A DNA stretch of 64,000 nucleotides from Silene latifolia (GCF_048544455.1 NC_133526.1:6836001-6900000); one strand, 5' to 3'. Shown: positions 11,037 through 23,410, counted from the first letter of the stretch. Notes: generated from the letters alone by a model not told the origin. Numbers and translations: made by a program.

Positions 11037-13170
11037 ATAAGGATGTTGCATGCATAATCGGTTATTGTTTTTCCGAGTTAAAAGGTTAACATATAAAACT
11101 AAAAATTTGTGATTTATAAATATAAGCCACGAAATCACCATGCATGTTATATATTCTGGTCCTAAAATGTTTTTAGGTCATTTTTATGATTCATGGAAAT
11201 TTATTGCTCATTTTAAGGATTTTTGGTCATTTTATTACATTTTTATGACTAAAATGGGAATTAAAATGCTAAAAATAGTTAAATTTCGTTTCTGACCTTG
11301 AAAAATTTATATGACCTCACATGCATATTTTACAAGTTGTGTGTAAAAGGACGAGTTAATTTGATTAATTTTGCATGATTTATGATTTTTATGAGATAAA
11401 AATGGATTAAAAGAGGTAAAATGGTTAAAATTAGTAAAATTTCGAATTAAGCCATGCTCTTTTAATATGATGTCACATGCAAGATTTACAGAGAGTATGT
11501 AAATTTATAGATTTAAATATCTTATTTAGCATGATTTATGGATTTTTGAGTAAAAATGGCATAAATAGTGACTATTTTAGCAAAAATTAGCTAAAACATA
11601 TTGCATGGCTTGAGAAAATTATTTTAAGTTGCATTAATATCCCAATAATCATATCTAAAGTTTTAAAAATTATTGGAGTAATTTTCGGATACTTTATGCA
11701 TTTTATGAGATAAAACCGATAAAATGCAACTATATTTTCTCAAAATTAATTCGAAAATTTTAACCATGATTTTTGACATTATGAGTGTCATGGATTTATT
11801 CCAGAATGTTCAAAAATTTAAAATTCAAATTTTGAAACTTTTATGATTTAATTTGGATTTATTTCATATAAATAATGATTTTAAGGTAAAAAATGAGCAT
11901 AAAATTAAATCAAGTTGAATTATTGTCAAAAATTTAGTGATGACTGATTTTTGAGTCCTAAAATGTGTTAGGATAATTAACTTGAGCTTAGATGTGATTT
12001 AAGTGTTAATTAGTGATTTTAAAAGGTTATTATCACGCATTTCCATGAAACCGGGTTATATGTACGACGTAAGTTAAATAGGGCGATTTGGCACATCATT
12101 TGGCATGATAGATACATATTATAATGCTGCATATTTCAATTGTTGAATGTCTTTTATTTATATAATTTTGAATTATGTAATTTTATCTTAGTATGGCCTT
12201 AGTTTTTATCAATATTACCCGTAATGAAAGGGAATATTGATTCGGTTGTAATTTAATGTGATCTCGTATCACTTTTATTTTTATTTTTATTTCATTAGTT
12301 TTTCCATTTTACAAATGTATAATAGGAATAGCTTTGTATTTTTATTATTATTTGTAATTATGGAGCATCTTCAAAGACGGTGCCATTCGGAAGGGTGATC
12401 CGACAAAGACGGTGTCTTGGGAGGCGTGCCATTTGAAGAATCAAGGGACCAAAGGAGTTGGTTTCCGAATATGTAATAGATTATTTGATTTTCTATTTTT
12501 AGGAAGGCCATACTAGGAATTTTATTTATTGCTTTGCATTTCTTTTAATATGTTACATGCATTGCCAAATCGCCATAACAACACATGCATTTCATATCGA
12601 GTCATCGACCGTGTCAATTATAATTATCGTAGTTCACCGCTTTAGTTCACTTAAAACGTGATAGATAATAAATTGACAAGACCTCTCACATATTAAAAAT
12701 TGAGAAAAAGCCTTACCAAATAGTAGAAACCCATGAAGTACCAATTTCACAAGGGAGTTAATCCGGCTTCACCGTAATACAAACCTTGTTACGTTGGCGA
12801 AGTGGGGTAGTAAAAAGTTATTACATCGAAATTTGGATTGAGCTCAACGGAAGTATTGTTGACCGTAGTCGCATGTGTTCCGGGCTTAAGATGAGAATTA
12901 GAGTAATTTTTATCGACCGAGAGTTCTAAAAGTAGAATCGATTAAAAGTTTAATCTACCGAGTTATATTAATAAGGGATGAATCGGCTCACCGTGCCCGA
13001 GTTGATATGAATTTGGATCTCGGAATCATTTATGTAGTTGGGTGGAGGTCACTATATAAATGCAATGCTTGTAGTTAAATTTACGAGTATTATTAAAACG
13101 ATAGATGATAATTAATTCCTTCATTTTCCTTCATTTCCTATTTTGTAGTCAAATTTGTTTTATCAATTGC
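11037..13170 (+). other. Long non-coding leader of E3
   Basis: There are 2134 bases between primer binding site and gag start, strongly AT-rich, with no open frame of note. The same leader is in E4 (21631 down to 19509, minus, about 2123 bases), so it is a fixed part of the family. Landmarks are an internal duplication of AAAGACGGTG (about 12370 and 12405) and an AT-rich first 1.2 kb built of short TTTTAGG/AAAATGG words. Its role (packaging, long upstream exon, captured DNA) cannot be told from sequence. Confidence 0.6.
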
Positions 13171-13740
13171 AATGACAACTCCAATATCATCTAATAATCA
13201 TACACCGATCACCATTAATTCTTGGCTCCAATCATTCTATGAAAAATGCTTCTCGTATATCAACGACCCGATTAGAGTACTACGCTTTAGCATTGGTGAA
13301 GATGGGAATCTTTGTCTTTTTACTACTTCTACACCTCATACTCATGCCTACCTCTCAGGTAAGAGGTTCATATGAGGGGAATCTCATAGATTCCAAGATA
13401 TCCTTGTTTGATGAAACAAGAAGTAATATCAAATTAAGTGGGAGTTCTAGCAAGAGTGTCCTTGCAAATGAAAGTAGTATTGGTGTTAGTAAAGGAAGAG
13501 CAAAGATATGTGAGAAACCCAAATCCGATTGTGAATTGGAAGTTGATAGTGAGACTACCACAAAACCAAGATGGGTATCCAATCCTACCATGAATATCAT
13601 TATTTTAATGTCATGGGCCATTGGAGGCGAAATTGCCCCAAGTATTTGGAAGATATCAAGTTGGACTTATTACTCCAAGTGGGACTTGGAAATGAGGAAA
13701 AGCTAAACAAGAGTGATATGAATCTCCGACAATGAAATGG
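13171..13740 (+). pseudogene. Gag remnant of E3
   Basis: ATG 13171 lies in the same context as the E4 gag start (…GCAATG.CAACTCC). About 25 codons later the frame breaks, and most of the central gag domain present in E4 is gone. A degenerate zinc-knuckle sequence follows at about 13580-13660, where Cys codons are changed (Glu-Tyr-His-Tyr in place of Glu-Cys-His-Tyr) but Gly-His-Trp and Asn-Cys-Pro-Lys-Tyr remain. Non-functional. Confidence 0.65.
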
Positions 13741-14047
13741 AGCTCGGGTAGCCGCCACTTCAAGAGAAATTTATATACTTGTTTTTGCTAATAGCTTTGA
13801 GTTATGATTTACATAATTGTTATTATGTTCCCACTTAGTCTAAAACATTATTTCCATGTGAGACATGAAATGATCTATATTTTGTCCTCAAAGACAATTA
13901 TTGTATTTTATTGAAAATAGACGTGGATGTGAGCCATGTCACTTATCTTTATGATACACAAGTTTTAGACAGTTCCAACTCATGTAAAGATATCTACATA
14001 ATGCGCACCAAAAGACTCATAACAAATAATCCAAATGATTTGTACAT

Positions 14048-14400
14048 TTGATTTTTCAATTAGGTTACGTAAATGAGAAACGCATTAAAATGCTAGTGTC
14101 GACTAGAATTATTAGACCATTTGATTTTCAATCATATGGAATATGCGAATCTTGTCTCCTTTGCAATATAATTTGTACTTCCTTTAGTGGTAAAGGGACA
14201 CAAGCAAGTGATTTGTTGAGACTAATACATGCCGATGTATGTGTTCAAATGAGCATCACCGCAAGGGGAATTTATGACTACTTCGTCACTTTTACCAATG
14301 ATTCAAGTAGATAAGGGTATATTTACTTAATCTAATTAAAAGTGAAGCATTTGAGAGATTTGAGAAATTTCTAAAATGACGTAGAGAACCAATTGAATAA
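14048..14400 (+). pseudogene. GAG-pre-integrase/integrase remnant of E3
   Basis: An open stretch (14048-14314) resembles the GAG-pre-integrase and the start of the integrase core of Ty1/Copia. It shows the Leu-Gly-His-like beginning as LGYVNEKRI, then Cys-Glu-Ser-Cys, then an Asp in LLRLIHADV where these integrases have their first catalytic Asp, then Tyr-Phe-Val-Thr-Phe-Thr. The Gly-His of the HHCC motif is changed. Homology continues to about 14380 after a stop. Only this fragment of pol is readable. Confidence 0.65.
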
Positions 14401-15389
14401 AGTTCTAAGCATTACGACCCAATCGTAGTGGCAAAGATCTAAGTAATAAATTTGATTTATTAAAGATGGATTATGACCTAGCGTCACTACCCATAAGATC
14501 AAACTAATATGAGTCGGTTTGAGTTGATGAACTCAATTTTGGGAATTTGCAATCCAAAATGGACAAGTAATTCTAATTGGATGGTCAACCATGAGATACC
14601 TAGAATAGAGAGTCTATCAAACAGATGACATGGATAAGACTCGTATATTATCAAGCTGCCATGTTAGGATGGCCTTTTGAAAGCTAATACATAGTCTAGG
14701 TAAACTCCCTATACTCCGTTAAATATATATGTTTGTGACTCACAAAGCTATCTCTCATGAATATTGATATATTTCTGAGAGATAGAGTGGGAGTAGATTG
14801 AATCGTCACAAACATCTCTTATAGTTGAAATGTTACTTTGTGAAAGTAATTGAATTATAGAGTGGGAGTTGGTATTGAACTATTATCTATGAAGATAGTA
14901 TGAGAGCATAGTTCAGTGGGAGTTTATCGCACATGTCTTATTGTTCAAAAATATTACTTTGTGAAAGTGATAGTATCATGACCTTGTTACATACGAGCCG
15001 AAGCATTACAATCCGAAAATTGTTGCTCATGAGTAGATTTACTTTAAAGTGAGGGTCTCTTTAAAGGGAAATAGAGCTTTAGAGTACACAAATGCATAAG
15101 ATTTACATAAAGATGTTGATCAAGACAAATTGTGTTAGGAATTGCCGCATTTCATTTTAATGAAGAATGGCAAATAAAAATTCGCTTTTCTAAAAAGGGA
15201 ATTTAGAGAAGGAAGTGTTTCAAACACAAAACCTTAGATTAAGATCTAAGAATCCTAACATATTATGCGTAGCTATCTTAAGTGATCACAAGTTGGTTTT
15301 AAGCTAGCATTAAAGGATTATACTTTTCATTCATGTGATTATAGTGAATTATTTCATTCACATGATTGAAGAATCATGATATACATGAA

Positions 15390-15640
15390 GTTAAGTGGGA
15401 GCTAGAATTGTTTTTCCATGTCTTATATGTTGATGACATATTAATTATTGAGAATAATGTACCAATGTTCTCTTCTGGCAAGAGTGATTGGGAGACTAGG
15501 AAAGGGTGCAATATACGTTAGATTACCGAATCTATGTGAGAGTATATTGGCATAGAGTTGAGAGTCTTATGAGGATAAGATCTTTCGTATCTGTTGTAAC
15601 ATCAACAAGGTTGAATGGCTTATTCATGATGATGAAAGTG
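15390..15640 (+). pseudogene. Reverse transcriptase remnant of E3 with YVDD
   Basis: Codons at 15426-15437 read Tyr-Val-Asp-Asp, preceded by Leu and followed by Ile-Leu-Ile-Ile-Glu-Asn-Asn, the catalytic core of Copia reverse transcriptase. Up- and downstream the frame is interrupted. At about 15600-15660 an RNase H-side remnant (Glu-Trp-Leu-Ile-His) can be guessed. E1 and E2 carry the Asn variant at the same place. Confidence 0.6.
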
Positions 15641-17096
15641 GAATTACTATGATGGAATCATAGTCGTTCACCGAACCCATTAAGTTGTTGATTACATGAA
15701 ATCGATTGCTAATGTTTCCGCCATTAGAACGATTATGTATGCCAACAGACGCATGTCTTTGTGATGAAAAATATGCCTAGGGCATAATAAGTCAATAACA
15801 AGATAATTCCCATGATATGGTTTGTGAGAGCCTTATAGAACATCCTTGAGATTCTTGAGAAGAATTAGGGAAGGAGTCGTTCACATGTTTGGATGATAAA
15901 CTAAGTTAGGTGTTGATGGGATACACAAACTTTAGTTTCCAAACCAAAACGGATTTGTTGAAATCCTAGGATGTCTTATTGACAAAGGAGAAAGAAACTA
16001 AGAAAGGTGTTTTAAATTTCGCGCATTGCAAATACTACAAAAGGAATCTAAGTAGATTGTGATAAAATGGTCAACATAGGGATTAAGGGTGAATCCCTCA
16101 ACAAATGACTTTATCACAAGTTATGCGATAACAGTGGGAGCTTCTTTCAAGTTAAAGAGCTCAGGTCTAGTATGAAGTCTAGACATATACTTAGAGAAAT
16201 TCATGTCATAAGAGATGACATTGAATGAAAGGAAATAGCAATTAATAAAGTTGGAATATATGGATATCGGGTATATCCACTTGCCAAGCTTGTATTGCAT
16301 TTTAATTAGTGTTAATAATGCACTAAAGATTATAGAATATGAAGTAGTAATAGTGTATTGACTATTCATATGTGATAATCACATTTATCGTTTGAGTTTT
16401 ATTAAAACTCACCTGCTACTTTGTCGTATCCGAATGGGTTGTAGAGACAAATTGAACCCCATTAAAGTGAACTGGATTGACATGGTATTCGCCCCTAGTT
16501 ATTTATATGAGGTGACGTCTCGAAGTGACTAGAGTGTGATGCGATTGATGGCAAGTTCAAGTGCCATAGAGTCATATGGGATGACTAGCGATCACATAGA
16601 CGAATGTATGGGACAATCGCCGGCGACCGCTTATAGAGTTCCGTAATTCATAAAGCCCGGTCGTGGCAAGAGCTACTATAGTATTCTTATGAGTCAATTC
16701 TTTTGACTAGAGACCTATTCGCCCAAGTTGGCACAATTTCTGATTGGCTTTGATTTATACTCTACGATTTCTTAAACGAAGTCAAACCGGTATATTTTGG
16801 GTTATGATGGAGTGTGGTGAACGAAGGGAATAGGGCGATAGGAATTGTCCACCCCTTGTCTGGGTTGTTTGAAATCTCAAGGCCACTCGAGGAGTAGTTA
16901 ACTTGAAATGCGTGGCCACGCTCGGAAGGTATCTATGATAGATAATTCCCGGTCGACGCTTAATCTCCGGATCGAGAAAACCACTCAAGATATGATCAAA
17001 TGTAAGTACGACCTGCAAAACACCTTGCATTGAGTGGGAGATTGTAATAGGACAAGAGAATTGGTGACACACACTTGTCGAGGACAAGTGGGAGAT

Positions 17097-18393
17097 TGTT
17101 GGGAAATGTGTCCTCAACAATAGTGCGATCACATGATTTAATATCATAATTAAATCTCATACTAAGAATACGTGAGGGATGATTCTTTATATAGTCGACT
17201 GACCGTCATTAATCGGTAATGATTGGCTGACTACAGTTTGACATTACTGTCGTGTGACGGTGGTGGTCAGTTGATCCCTTTAGGTCACACCTATAGGATG
17301 AAGCCCAAATAGATATTAATTAATTGTATGCGATACAGATTAATTAATTCCTTAATTATGGGAGTGCAAATTTTGCGTCTTATTTTAATGTGATTAAATA
17401 AGATTAAATTTAGTTATTAAGTGTTAATTTACTAAATTAGTTGAGGTATTAATATAAGTTTTGAGATAGAGGTAATTAGTTATTTAAAGTTACAAGAAGT
17501 TGTAATTTTAACTAACTAGCAATTATGGGACTCATTATATGTTGATATAATGGTAGTATACTACTCAAAAAGTGGAGTATATATTATATTATTAATTGTA
17601 ATATTTAAGTGTTAAATGATTACATTAATATTTAAATATGTAAGATTGTTAAACATAAGACTTATAAGCATTTGTGGGACAAATGACAAAAGGCAAAAAT
17701 GGTCCATAAAAGGACCAATATTTCGGCCACTATAAGATGAGCAAAGATGCTCTTTTGTCTTATGTTGATGTTGTTTATTATGTGATTATGACATATCACA
17801 CTAGGCTTTACATACTACATCTTACAAGCCTACATCCTACACTCTACCTATAACTAAACAATAGACTAAAAACAAAAGCACAAGATTCCCTACATGGGAA
17901 GAGGGCCACCGGTTTTGGCCTTAATAAGAGAGCATTTTTGCTCATTTTTCTTGTTGGTGCTTGTGTTGTTTTTCTCTCTAAGTTTTCCTCACATGCAATT
18001 GTACAAAACTCTCTATAAATACTAATACACTCATCATATATTACTAGAGGTAGTAATGCAAGAATATTAGTATTATTAAGGTATTATTTCTACTACATAT
18101 CTAGTTAATATTAGTAGAGATTTTTGGGATTCATCTTGGGTGCAATTTATTGGAGTGGCTTCTATACTTGGAGTCTTAGGAGGATCATCCATCATTATAA
18201 GCTCAAGAACAAGTGAAGGAAGGTGACCTTACTTGTGCCCATATATTTCGAACCATATAACAATGTAAGGAACGTTGTTTTTCTTATAAATCTTTCATTT
18301 TGTTATGCATGCACTAGATCTAAAGAACATATAATTAACAAGTTAATTAGTTCACTATTAGAAGAGTCTAATAATAGGTATATGAACCTAACA
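17097..18393 (+). mobile_element. 3' LTR of E3, subtype A, complete
   Basis: It starts TGTTGGGAAATGTG after the polypurine tract GACAAGTGGGAGAT and ends ATGAACCTAACA, 1297 bp. It has a TATA box (TATAAAT, 18014-18020) and may promote transcription to the right, into the antisense side of E4. The inner end repeats TTAATTAATTGTATGCGATAC with near-palindromes. The bases right of the LTR (AGAGAC) do not repeat at the left end of E3, so no target-site duplication is visible. Confidence 0.9.
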
Positions 18394-18560
18394 AGAGACA
18401 AAGCAAATTAAAAAGCCAAGCTTCTATTGATCCATCACCATGGTCGGCTACTCTAGCTTCCCTCGTGATCCTCTAGACTTGCTTCTCCTTGCCTTTGTCC
18501 TTGCTAGGAGGGGGCCCTATTTACAATAAAAAGGGTAATCATCACAACTTGTATCACATA
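18393..18560 (-). other. Sequence after E4 gag: degraded protease start and unexplained tail
   Basis: On the minus strand just after gag, the bases at about 18545-18520 resemble in part the Trp-Val-Leu-Asp-Thr-Gly-Cys protease start of Copia, with indels. After the putative acceptor at 18517 comes a Lys-rich coding-like stretch to a stop at 18473, then about 80 bp of non-coding sequence up to the junction with the E3 LTR. No pol homology is visible after that. Confidence 0.4.
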
Positions 18561-19508
18561 CTAATTGAGATTGAAACATAAAAGATAGGGATAGTCATAT
18601 ATACCTACTGGAGTAACCTTTCCAGCTTTGATGTCGCCAAGATATTTGGAACAGTTTCTCTTCCAATGTCCAACTCCACAACAATAGTGGCACTTGTCCC
18701 CAGAGGGGGCACTGTACTTGGGCTTGGAGGTGCTTGCTTCATAAGTCTTAGCTGAGTTCCTGTTGGGAGATCGCTTCTTTCCCTTTTTCCCACTTTTCTT
18801 GAAGGTTCTTTTGCTCTTTTGATTAACATGGAGCACATCTTTGGTGGTGCTAACACTTAGCCCTATGTCCCTTTCGGCTTGCACAAGCATTTTGTGCAAC
18901 TCATCAAGGGAAACCTTCTTATCTTGCATATTAAAATTCACCCGGAATTGAACATATGCTTTGATTTTGCTTAGGGAATGAAGAATTCGATCAATCACGA
19001 GTTCATCGGGAATTTTCACCTTATGCGCTTTCAAGGTCTCAACATGCTCCATCAACTTGAGCACATGTGGGCTCACCTTTTGGCCCTCTTTGATGTTAAG
19101 ATCAAAGAATGCGGAAGCCGCCTCATATTGAATGACCCTAGGAGCTCGTGAAAACATGTTCACAAGCTTCATGTAGATCTCATGAGCGGTGCTAATCTTT
19201 ATAGCACTTCGTTGGAGTTCGGCCTCCATAGCAAAGATCAATACATTTTTCATTGCGGCCGACTCCTTTTGGTAATCCTCATAGGATTGCCTAGCGGCGG
19301 ACCTAGTATTAGGTGGTTCGGTGGGAGATGCCTCGGTAAGGTAACGAAGCTTGTCGTCACCTTGCGCGGCCAATTGAAGTTGTGCATCCCAATCGGCGAA
19401 ATTGGACCCATTCTTTTCTAACTTACATCGATCCATGAAGGATCGGAGCCATGACACATTGGAAAGCGGGGTGGAACTAGTGGAAGCGGACGCGTTTGGA
19501 GTTGCCAT
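18561..19508 (-). CDS. gag: Copia Gag protein (E4), open
   Basis: Ty1/Copia Gag makes the virus-like particle and binds element RNA in the cytoplasm. The frame from ATG 19508 is open for 315 codons. Residues about 60-215 fit the UBN2/retrotran_gag family, a helical domain with Trp-Asp near the start and repeated Leu/Ile heptads. A Lys/Arg-rich stretch (about 233-250) precedes a zinc knuckle at 273-286 with C-x2-C-x4-H-x4-C, then Ser-Lys-Tyr-Leu-Gly-Asp. The frame ends soon after, where Copia elements normally run into protease. The last 14 residues may be intron read-through: a donor (GTATAT from 18604) and acceptor (TAAATAG ending 18517) would give a C-terminus of GPPPSKDKGKEKQV stopping at 18473, also 315 residues. 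Only this copy has an uninterrupted gag, so it is the youngest or a selected one. Confidence 0.8.
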   Translation of the reverse strand: MATPNASASTSSTPLSNVSWLRSFMDRCKLEKNGSNFADWDAQLQLAAQGDDKLRYLTEASPTEPPNTRSAARQSYEDYQKESAAMKNVLIFAMEAELQRSAIKISTAHEIYMKLVNMFSRAPRVIQYEAASAFFDLNIKEGQKVSPHVLKLMEHVETLKAHKVKIPDELVIDRILHSLSKIKAYVQFRVNFNMQDKKVSLDELHKMLVQAERDIGLSVSTTKDVLHVNQKSKRTFKKSGKKGKKRSPNRNSAKTYEASTSKPKYSAPSGDKCHYCCGVGHWKRNCSKYLGDIKAGKVTPVGIYDYPYLLCFNLN

Positions 19509-21631
19509 TGCAGTCGATTAAAACAAATTTTGACTACAAAATAGGAAATGAAGGAATTTAATAATCATCTATCGTTTTAATAATACTCGTTAATTTAACT
19601 ACAAGTATTGCATTTATATAGTGACCTCCACCCAACTACATAAATGATTCCGAGATCCAAATTCATATTAACTTGGGCACGGTGAGCCGATTCATCCCTC
19701 ATTAATATAACTCGGTAGATTAACCTTTTAATCGATTCTACTTTTAGAACTCTCGGTCGATAAAAATTACTCTAATTCTCATCTTTAGCCCGGAACACAT
19801 GCGACTACGGTCAACAATACTTCCGTTGAGCTCAATCCAAATTTCGATGTAATAACATTTTACTACCCCACTTCGCCAACGTAACAAGCTTTGTATTACG
19901 GTGAAGCCGGATTAACTCCCTTGCGAAATTGGTACTTCATGAGTTTCTACTATTTGGTAAGGTTTTATCTCAATTTTTGATATGTGAGAGGTCTTGTCAA
20001 TTTATTATCTATCACGTTTTAAGTGAACTAAAGCGGTGAACTACGATAATTATAATTGACACGGTCGATAACTCGATATGATATGCATGTGTTGTTATGG
20101 CGATTTGGCTATGCATGCAACATATTAAAAGAAATGCAAAGCAATAAATAAAATTCCTAGTATGGCCTTCCTAAAAACAGAAAATCAAATAATCTATTAC
20201 ATATTCGAAAACCAACTCCTTTGGTCCCTTGATTCTTCAAATGGCACGCCTCCCAAGACACCGTCTTTGTCGGATCACCTTTCCGAATGGCACCGTCTTT
20301 GAAGATGCTCCATAATTACAAATAATAATAAAAATACAAAGCTATTCCTATTATACATTTGTAAAATGAAAAACTAATGAAAAAAAAAAAAAAGTGATAC
20401 GAGATCACATTAAATTACAACCGAATCAATATACCCTTTCATTACGGGTAATATTAATTAAAACTAAGGCCATACTAAGATAAAATTACATAATTCAAAA
20501 TTATATAAGTAAAAGACATTCAACAATTGAAATATGCAGCATTATAATATGTACCTATCATGCAAAATCATGTGCCAAATCGCCCTATTTAACTTATGTC
20601 GTACATTTAACCCGGTTTCATGGAAATGCGTGATAATAACCTTTTAAAATCACTAATTAACACTTAAATCACATCTAAGCTCAAGTTAATTATCCTAACA
20701 CATTTTAGGACTCAAAAATCAGTCAACACTAAATTTTTGACAATAATTCAACTTGATTTAATTTTATGCTCATTTTTGACCTTAAAATCATAATTTATAT
20801 GAAATAAATCCAAATTAAATCATAAAAGTTTCAAAATTTGAATTTTAAATTTTTGAACATTCTGGAAAAATTCCATGACCCTCATAATGTCAAAAAACAT
20901 GGTTAAAATTTTCGAATTAATTTTGAGAAAATATAGTTGCATTTTTATCGTTTTTATCTCATAAAATGCATAAAGCATACGAAAATTAAACCAATAATTT
21001 TTACAACTTTAGATATGATTAGTGGGATATTAATGCAACTTAAAATAATTTTCTCAAGCCATGCAATACGTTTTAGCTAATTTTTGCTAAAATAGTCACT
21101 ATTTATGCCATTTTTACTCAAAAATTCATAAATCATGCTAAAGAAGATATTTAAATCTAGAAATTTACATACTCTCTGTAAATCTTGCATGTAACATCAT
21201 ATTAAAAGATCATGGCTTAATTCGAAATTTTACTATTTTTAACCATTTTACCTCTTTTAATCCATTTTTATCTCATAAAAATCATAAATCATGCAAAATT
21301 AATCAAATTAACTCGTCCTTTTACACACAACTTGTAAAATATGCATGTGAGGTCATATAAATTTTTCAAGGTCAGAAACGAAATTTAACTATTTTTAGCA
21401 TTTTAATTCCCATTTTAGTCATAAAAATGTAATAAAATGACCAAAAATCCTTAAAATGAGCAATAAATTTCCATGAATCATAAAAATGACCTAAAAACAT
21501 TTTAGGACCAGAATATATAACATGCATGGTGATTTCGTGGCTTATACTAATAAATCACAAATTTTTAAGTTTTATATGTTAACCTTTTAACTCGGAAAAA
21601 CAATAACCGATTATGCATGCAACATCCTTAT

Positions 21632-21643
21632 GCTCTGATACCA
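21632..21643 (-). other. Primer binding site of E4 (initiator tRNA-Met)
   Basis: On the minus strand TGGTATCAGAGC lies two bases after the LTR end CCTAACA, as in E3. Confidence 0.9.
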
Positions 21644-21645
21644 CT

Positions 21646-22955
21646 TGTTAGGTTCATATACCTATTATTAGACTCCTCTAATAGTGAACTAATTAACTTG
21701 TTAATTATTTGTTCTTTAGATCTAGTGCATGCATAACAAAATGAAAGATTTATAAGAAAAACAATGTTCCTTACATTGTTGTATGGTTCAAATTATGGGC
21801 ACAAGTAAGGTCACCTTCCTTCACTTGTTCTTGAGCTTATAATGATGGATGATCCTCCTAAGACTCCAAGTTTAGAAGCCACTCCAATAAATTGCACCCA
21901 AGATTAATCCCAAAATTCCTACTAATATTAACTAGATATGTAGTAGAAATATTACCTTAATAATACTAATATTCTTATATTACTACTTCTAGTAATAGAT
22001 TTGGTATATTAGTATTTGTTGAGAGTTTGAATGAATTTTTGCATGTGAGGAATTTTAGAGAGAAACAACTTAAACTAGCAAAACAAGCAAGTGAAAAATA
22101 AGCAACCAAAAATGCCCATTCTTGGTGCAAAAAACCGGTGGCCTTTTTAAGCTACAAGGGAATCTTTTTCCCTTTGTTTTATTCACTTTGTTTTTGCTTT
22201 TGGTAGATTGTAGGATTTAGGTGTAAGATGTAGTATGCAATGCTAGTATGTAGTGTCTCTTTCACACATTAACTAACAACAACATAAGACAAAAGAGCAT
22301 CTTTGCTCATCTCATATTTGGCCGAAATATTGGTCTTTTATGGACCACTTTTGCCTTTTGTCATTTGTCCCACAAATGCTTATAAGTCTTATGTTTAACA
22401 ATCTTACATATTTAATTATTAATGTAATCATTTAACACTTAAATATTACAATTAATAATATAATATACACTCCACTTTTTGAGTAGTATACTACCATTAT
22501 ATCAACATATAATGGGTCCCTTTATTACTAGTTAGTTAGAATTACAACTTCTTGTAACTTTAATTAACTAATTACCTCTACCTCAAAACTTATATTAATA
22601 CCTCAACTAATTTAGTAATATAACACTTAATTACCAAATTTAATCTTTATTTAATCACATTAAAATAAGACGCAAAATTGTACTCCCATAATTAAGGAAT
22701 TAATTAATTCGTATCACATACAATTAATTAAATATCTATTTGGGCCTCATCCTATAGGTGTGACCTAAAGGGATCAATCGACCACCACCGTCGCACGACA
22801 AAGAATGTCAAACTCTAGTTAGCCAATCATTACCGATTAATGACGGTCGATCATTGATCGTATAAAGAATCATCCCTCACGTATTCTTAATTTGAGATTT
22901 AATTATGATATTAAATCATGTGATCGCACTATTGTTGAGGACACATTTCTCAACA
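21646..22955 (-). mobile_element. 5' LTR of E4, subtype A-like, complete
   Basis: The minus strand starts TGTTGAGAAATG at 22955 and ends CCTAACA at 21646, 1310 bp. One end base differs from E3 (TGTTGAG against TGTTGGG). In the TATA position (about 22010-22020) the sequence is altered compared with 18014-18020. Confidence 0.88.
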
Positions 22956-23410
22956 CTACGGACCACCGAGAAAGAAGCAACGGGGTACACTCCCTTCCAC
23001 TTAGTCTACGGATCCGAAGCAGTCCTACCAATTGAAGCGACGGTGCCAACATTCAGAACGGCTACCTTTAACCCTATTCGAAAATGAGGAAGGCCTTAAA
23101 ACCTCCCGGATCTAGTCGAAGAAAGCCGAGATACAAAGACGCCTCAACTTGGCAAAGATACCAAAACCGGATGAGAAGAGCCTACAAATCAAGAGTCCAC
23201 AAGAGGGACTTAAAAGTAGGAGATCTAGTCCTAAGAAAGTCGGCCGCCACCAACAAAGGAAATATTCATGGTAAACTAACGGCCAACTGGGAGGGTCCCT
23301 ACAAGGTGGTTGAAGAAATGAGGCCGGGTACATACCGGCTGACAGACATGGAGGGTGTGCCTTTGATGAGCCATTGGAACACCGACAACTTAAGAAAATA
23401 CTTTGTATAG
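22956..23410 (+). pseudogene. Gypsy integrase C-terminal end, frameshifted
   Basis: The first part (22956-23087) reads as the end of a Ty3/Gypsy integrase core with the family motif TPFHLVYGSEAVLP. A frameshift and stop follow at about 23085. The second part (23084-23410) continues as the C-terminal domain, with Asn-Arg-Met-Arg-Arg-Ala-Tyr, then Val-Gly-Asp-Leu-Val-Leu-Arg and Gly-Pro-Tyr-Lys-Val, the GPY/F module, and ends Asn-Leu-Arg-Lys-Tyr-Phe-Val. Everything upstream (reverse transcriptase, RNase H, catalytic integrase) is lost at the E4 border. Inactive. Confidence 0.85.

Larger units (their letters stand above)
10340..18393 (+). mobile_element. Copia element E3 (plus), long but defective
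   Basis: The order is: truncated 5' LTR (10340-11022, ending CCTAACA), primer binding site TGGTATCAGAGC (11025-11036) matching the 3' end of initiator tRNA-Met, a leader of about 2.1 kb, gag remnant from ATG 13171, zinc-knuckle remnant (about 13580-13660), integrase remnant (about 14020-14400), reverse transcriptase motif (15426-15437), 3' non-coding region, polypurine tract before 17097, and a complete 3' LTR (17097-18393). Frames are broken throughout. It could be mobilised only by another element, if at all. Confidence 0.8.
18394..22955 (-). mobile_element. Copia element E4 (minus), 5' half with intact gag
   Basis: The order on the minus strand is: complete 5' LTR (22955-21646), primer binding site (21643-21632), a leader of about 2.1 kb, an open gag (19508 leftwards), and about 200 bp of further sequence. 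The element then stops against the E3 LTR at 18393. Pol and a 3' LTR are absent. Its left boundary is the outer edge of another LTR, so E4 was either cut by E3 or lost its 3' half by recombination. Its right boundary abuts Tat Gypsy pol at 22956. Confidence 0.8.

Noticed and set aside
17097-18393. E3 and E4 considered as one complete element sharing LTRs
   Set aside because: E4 is on minus and its LTR at 21646-22955 faces the other way, so they cannot be the two ends of one element.
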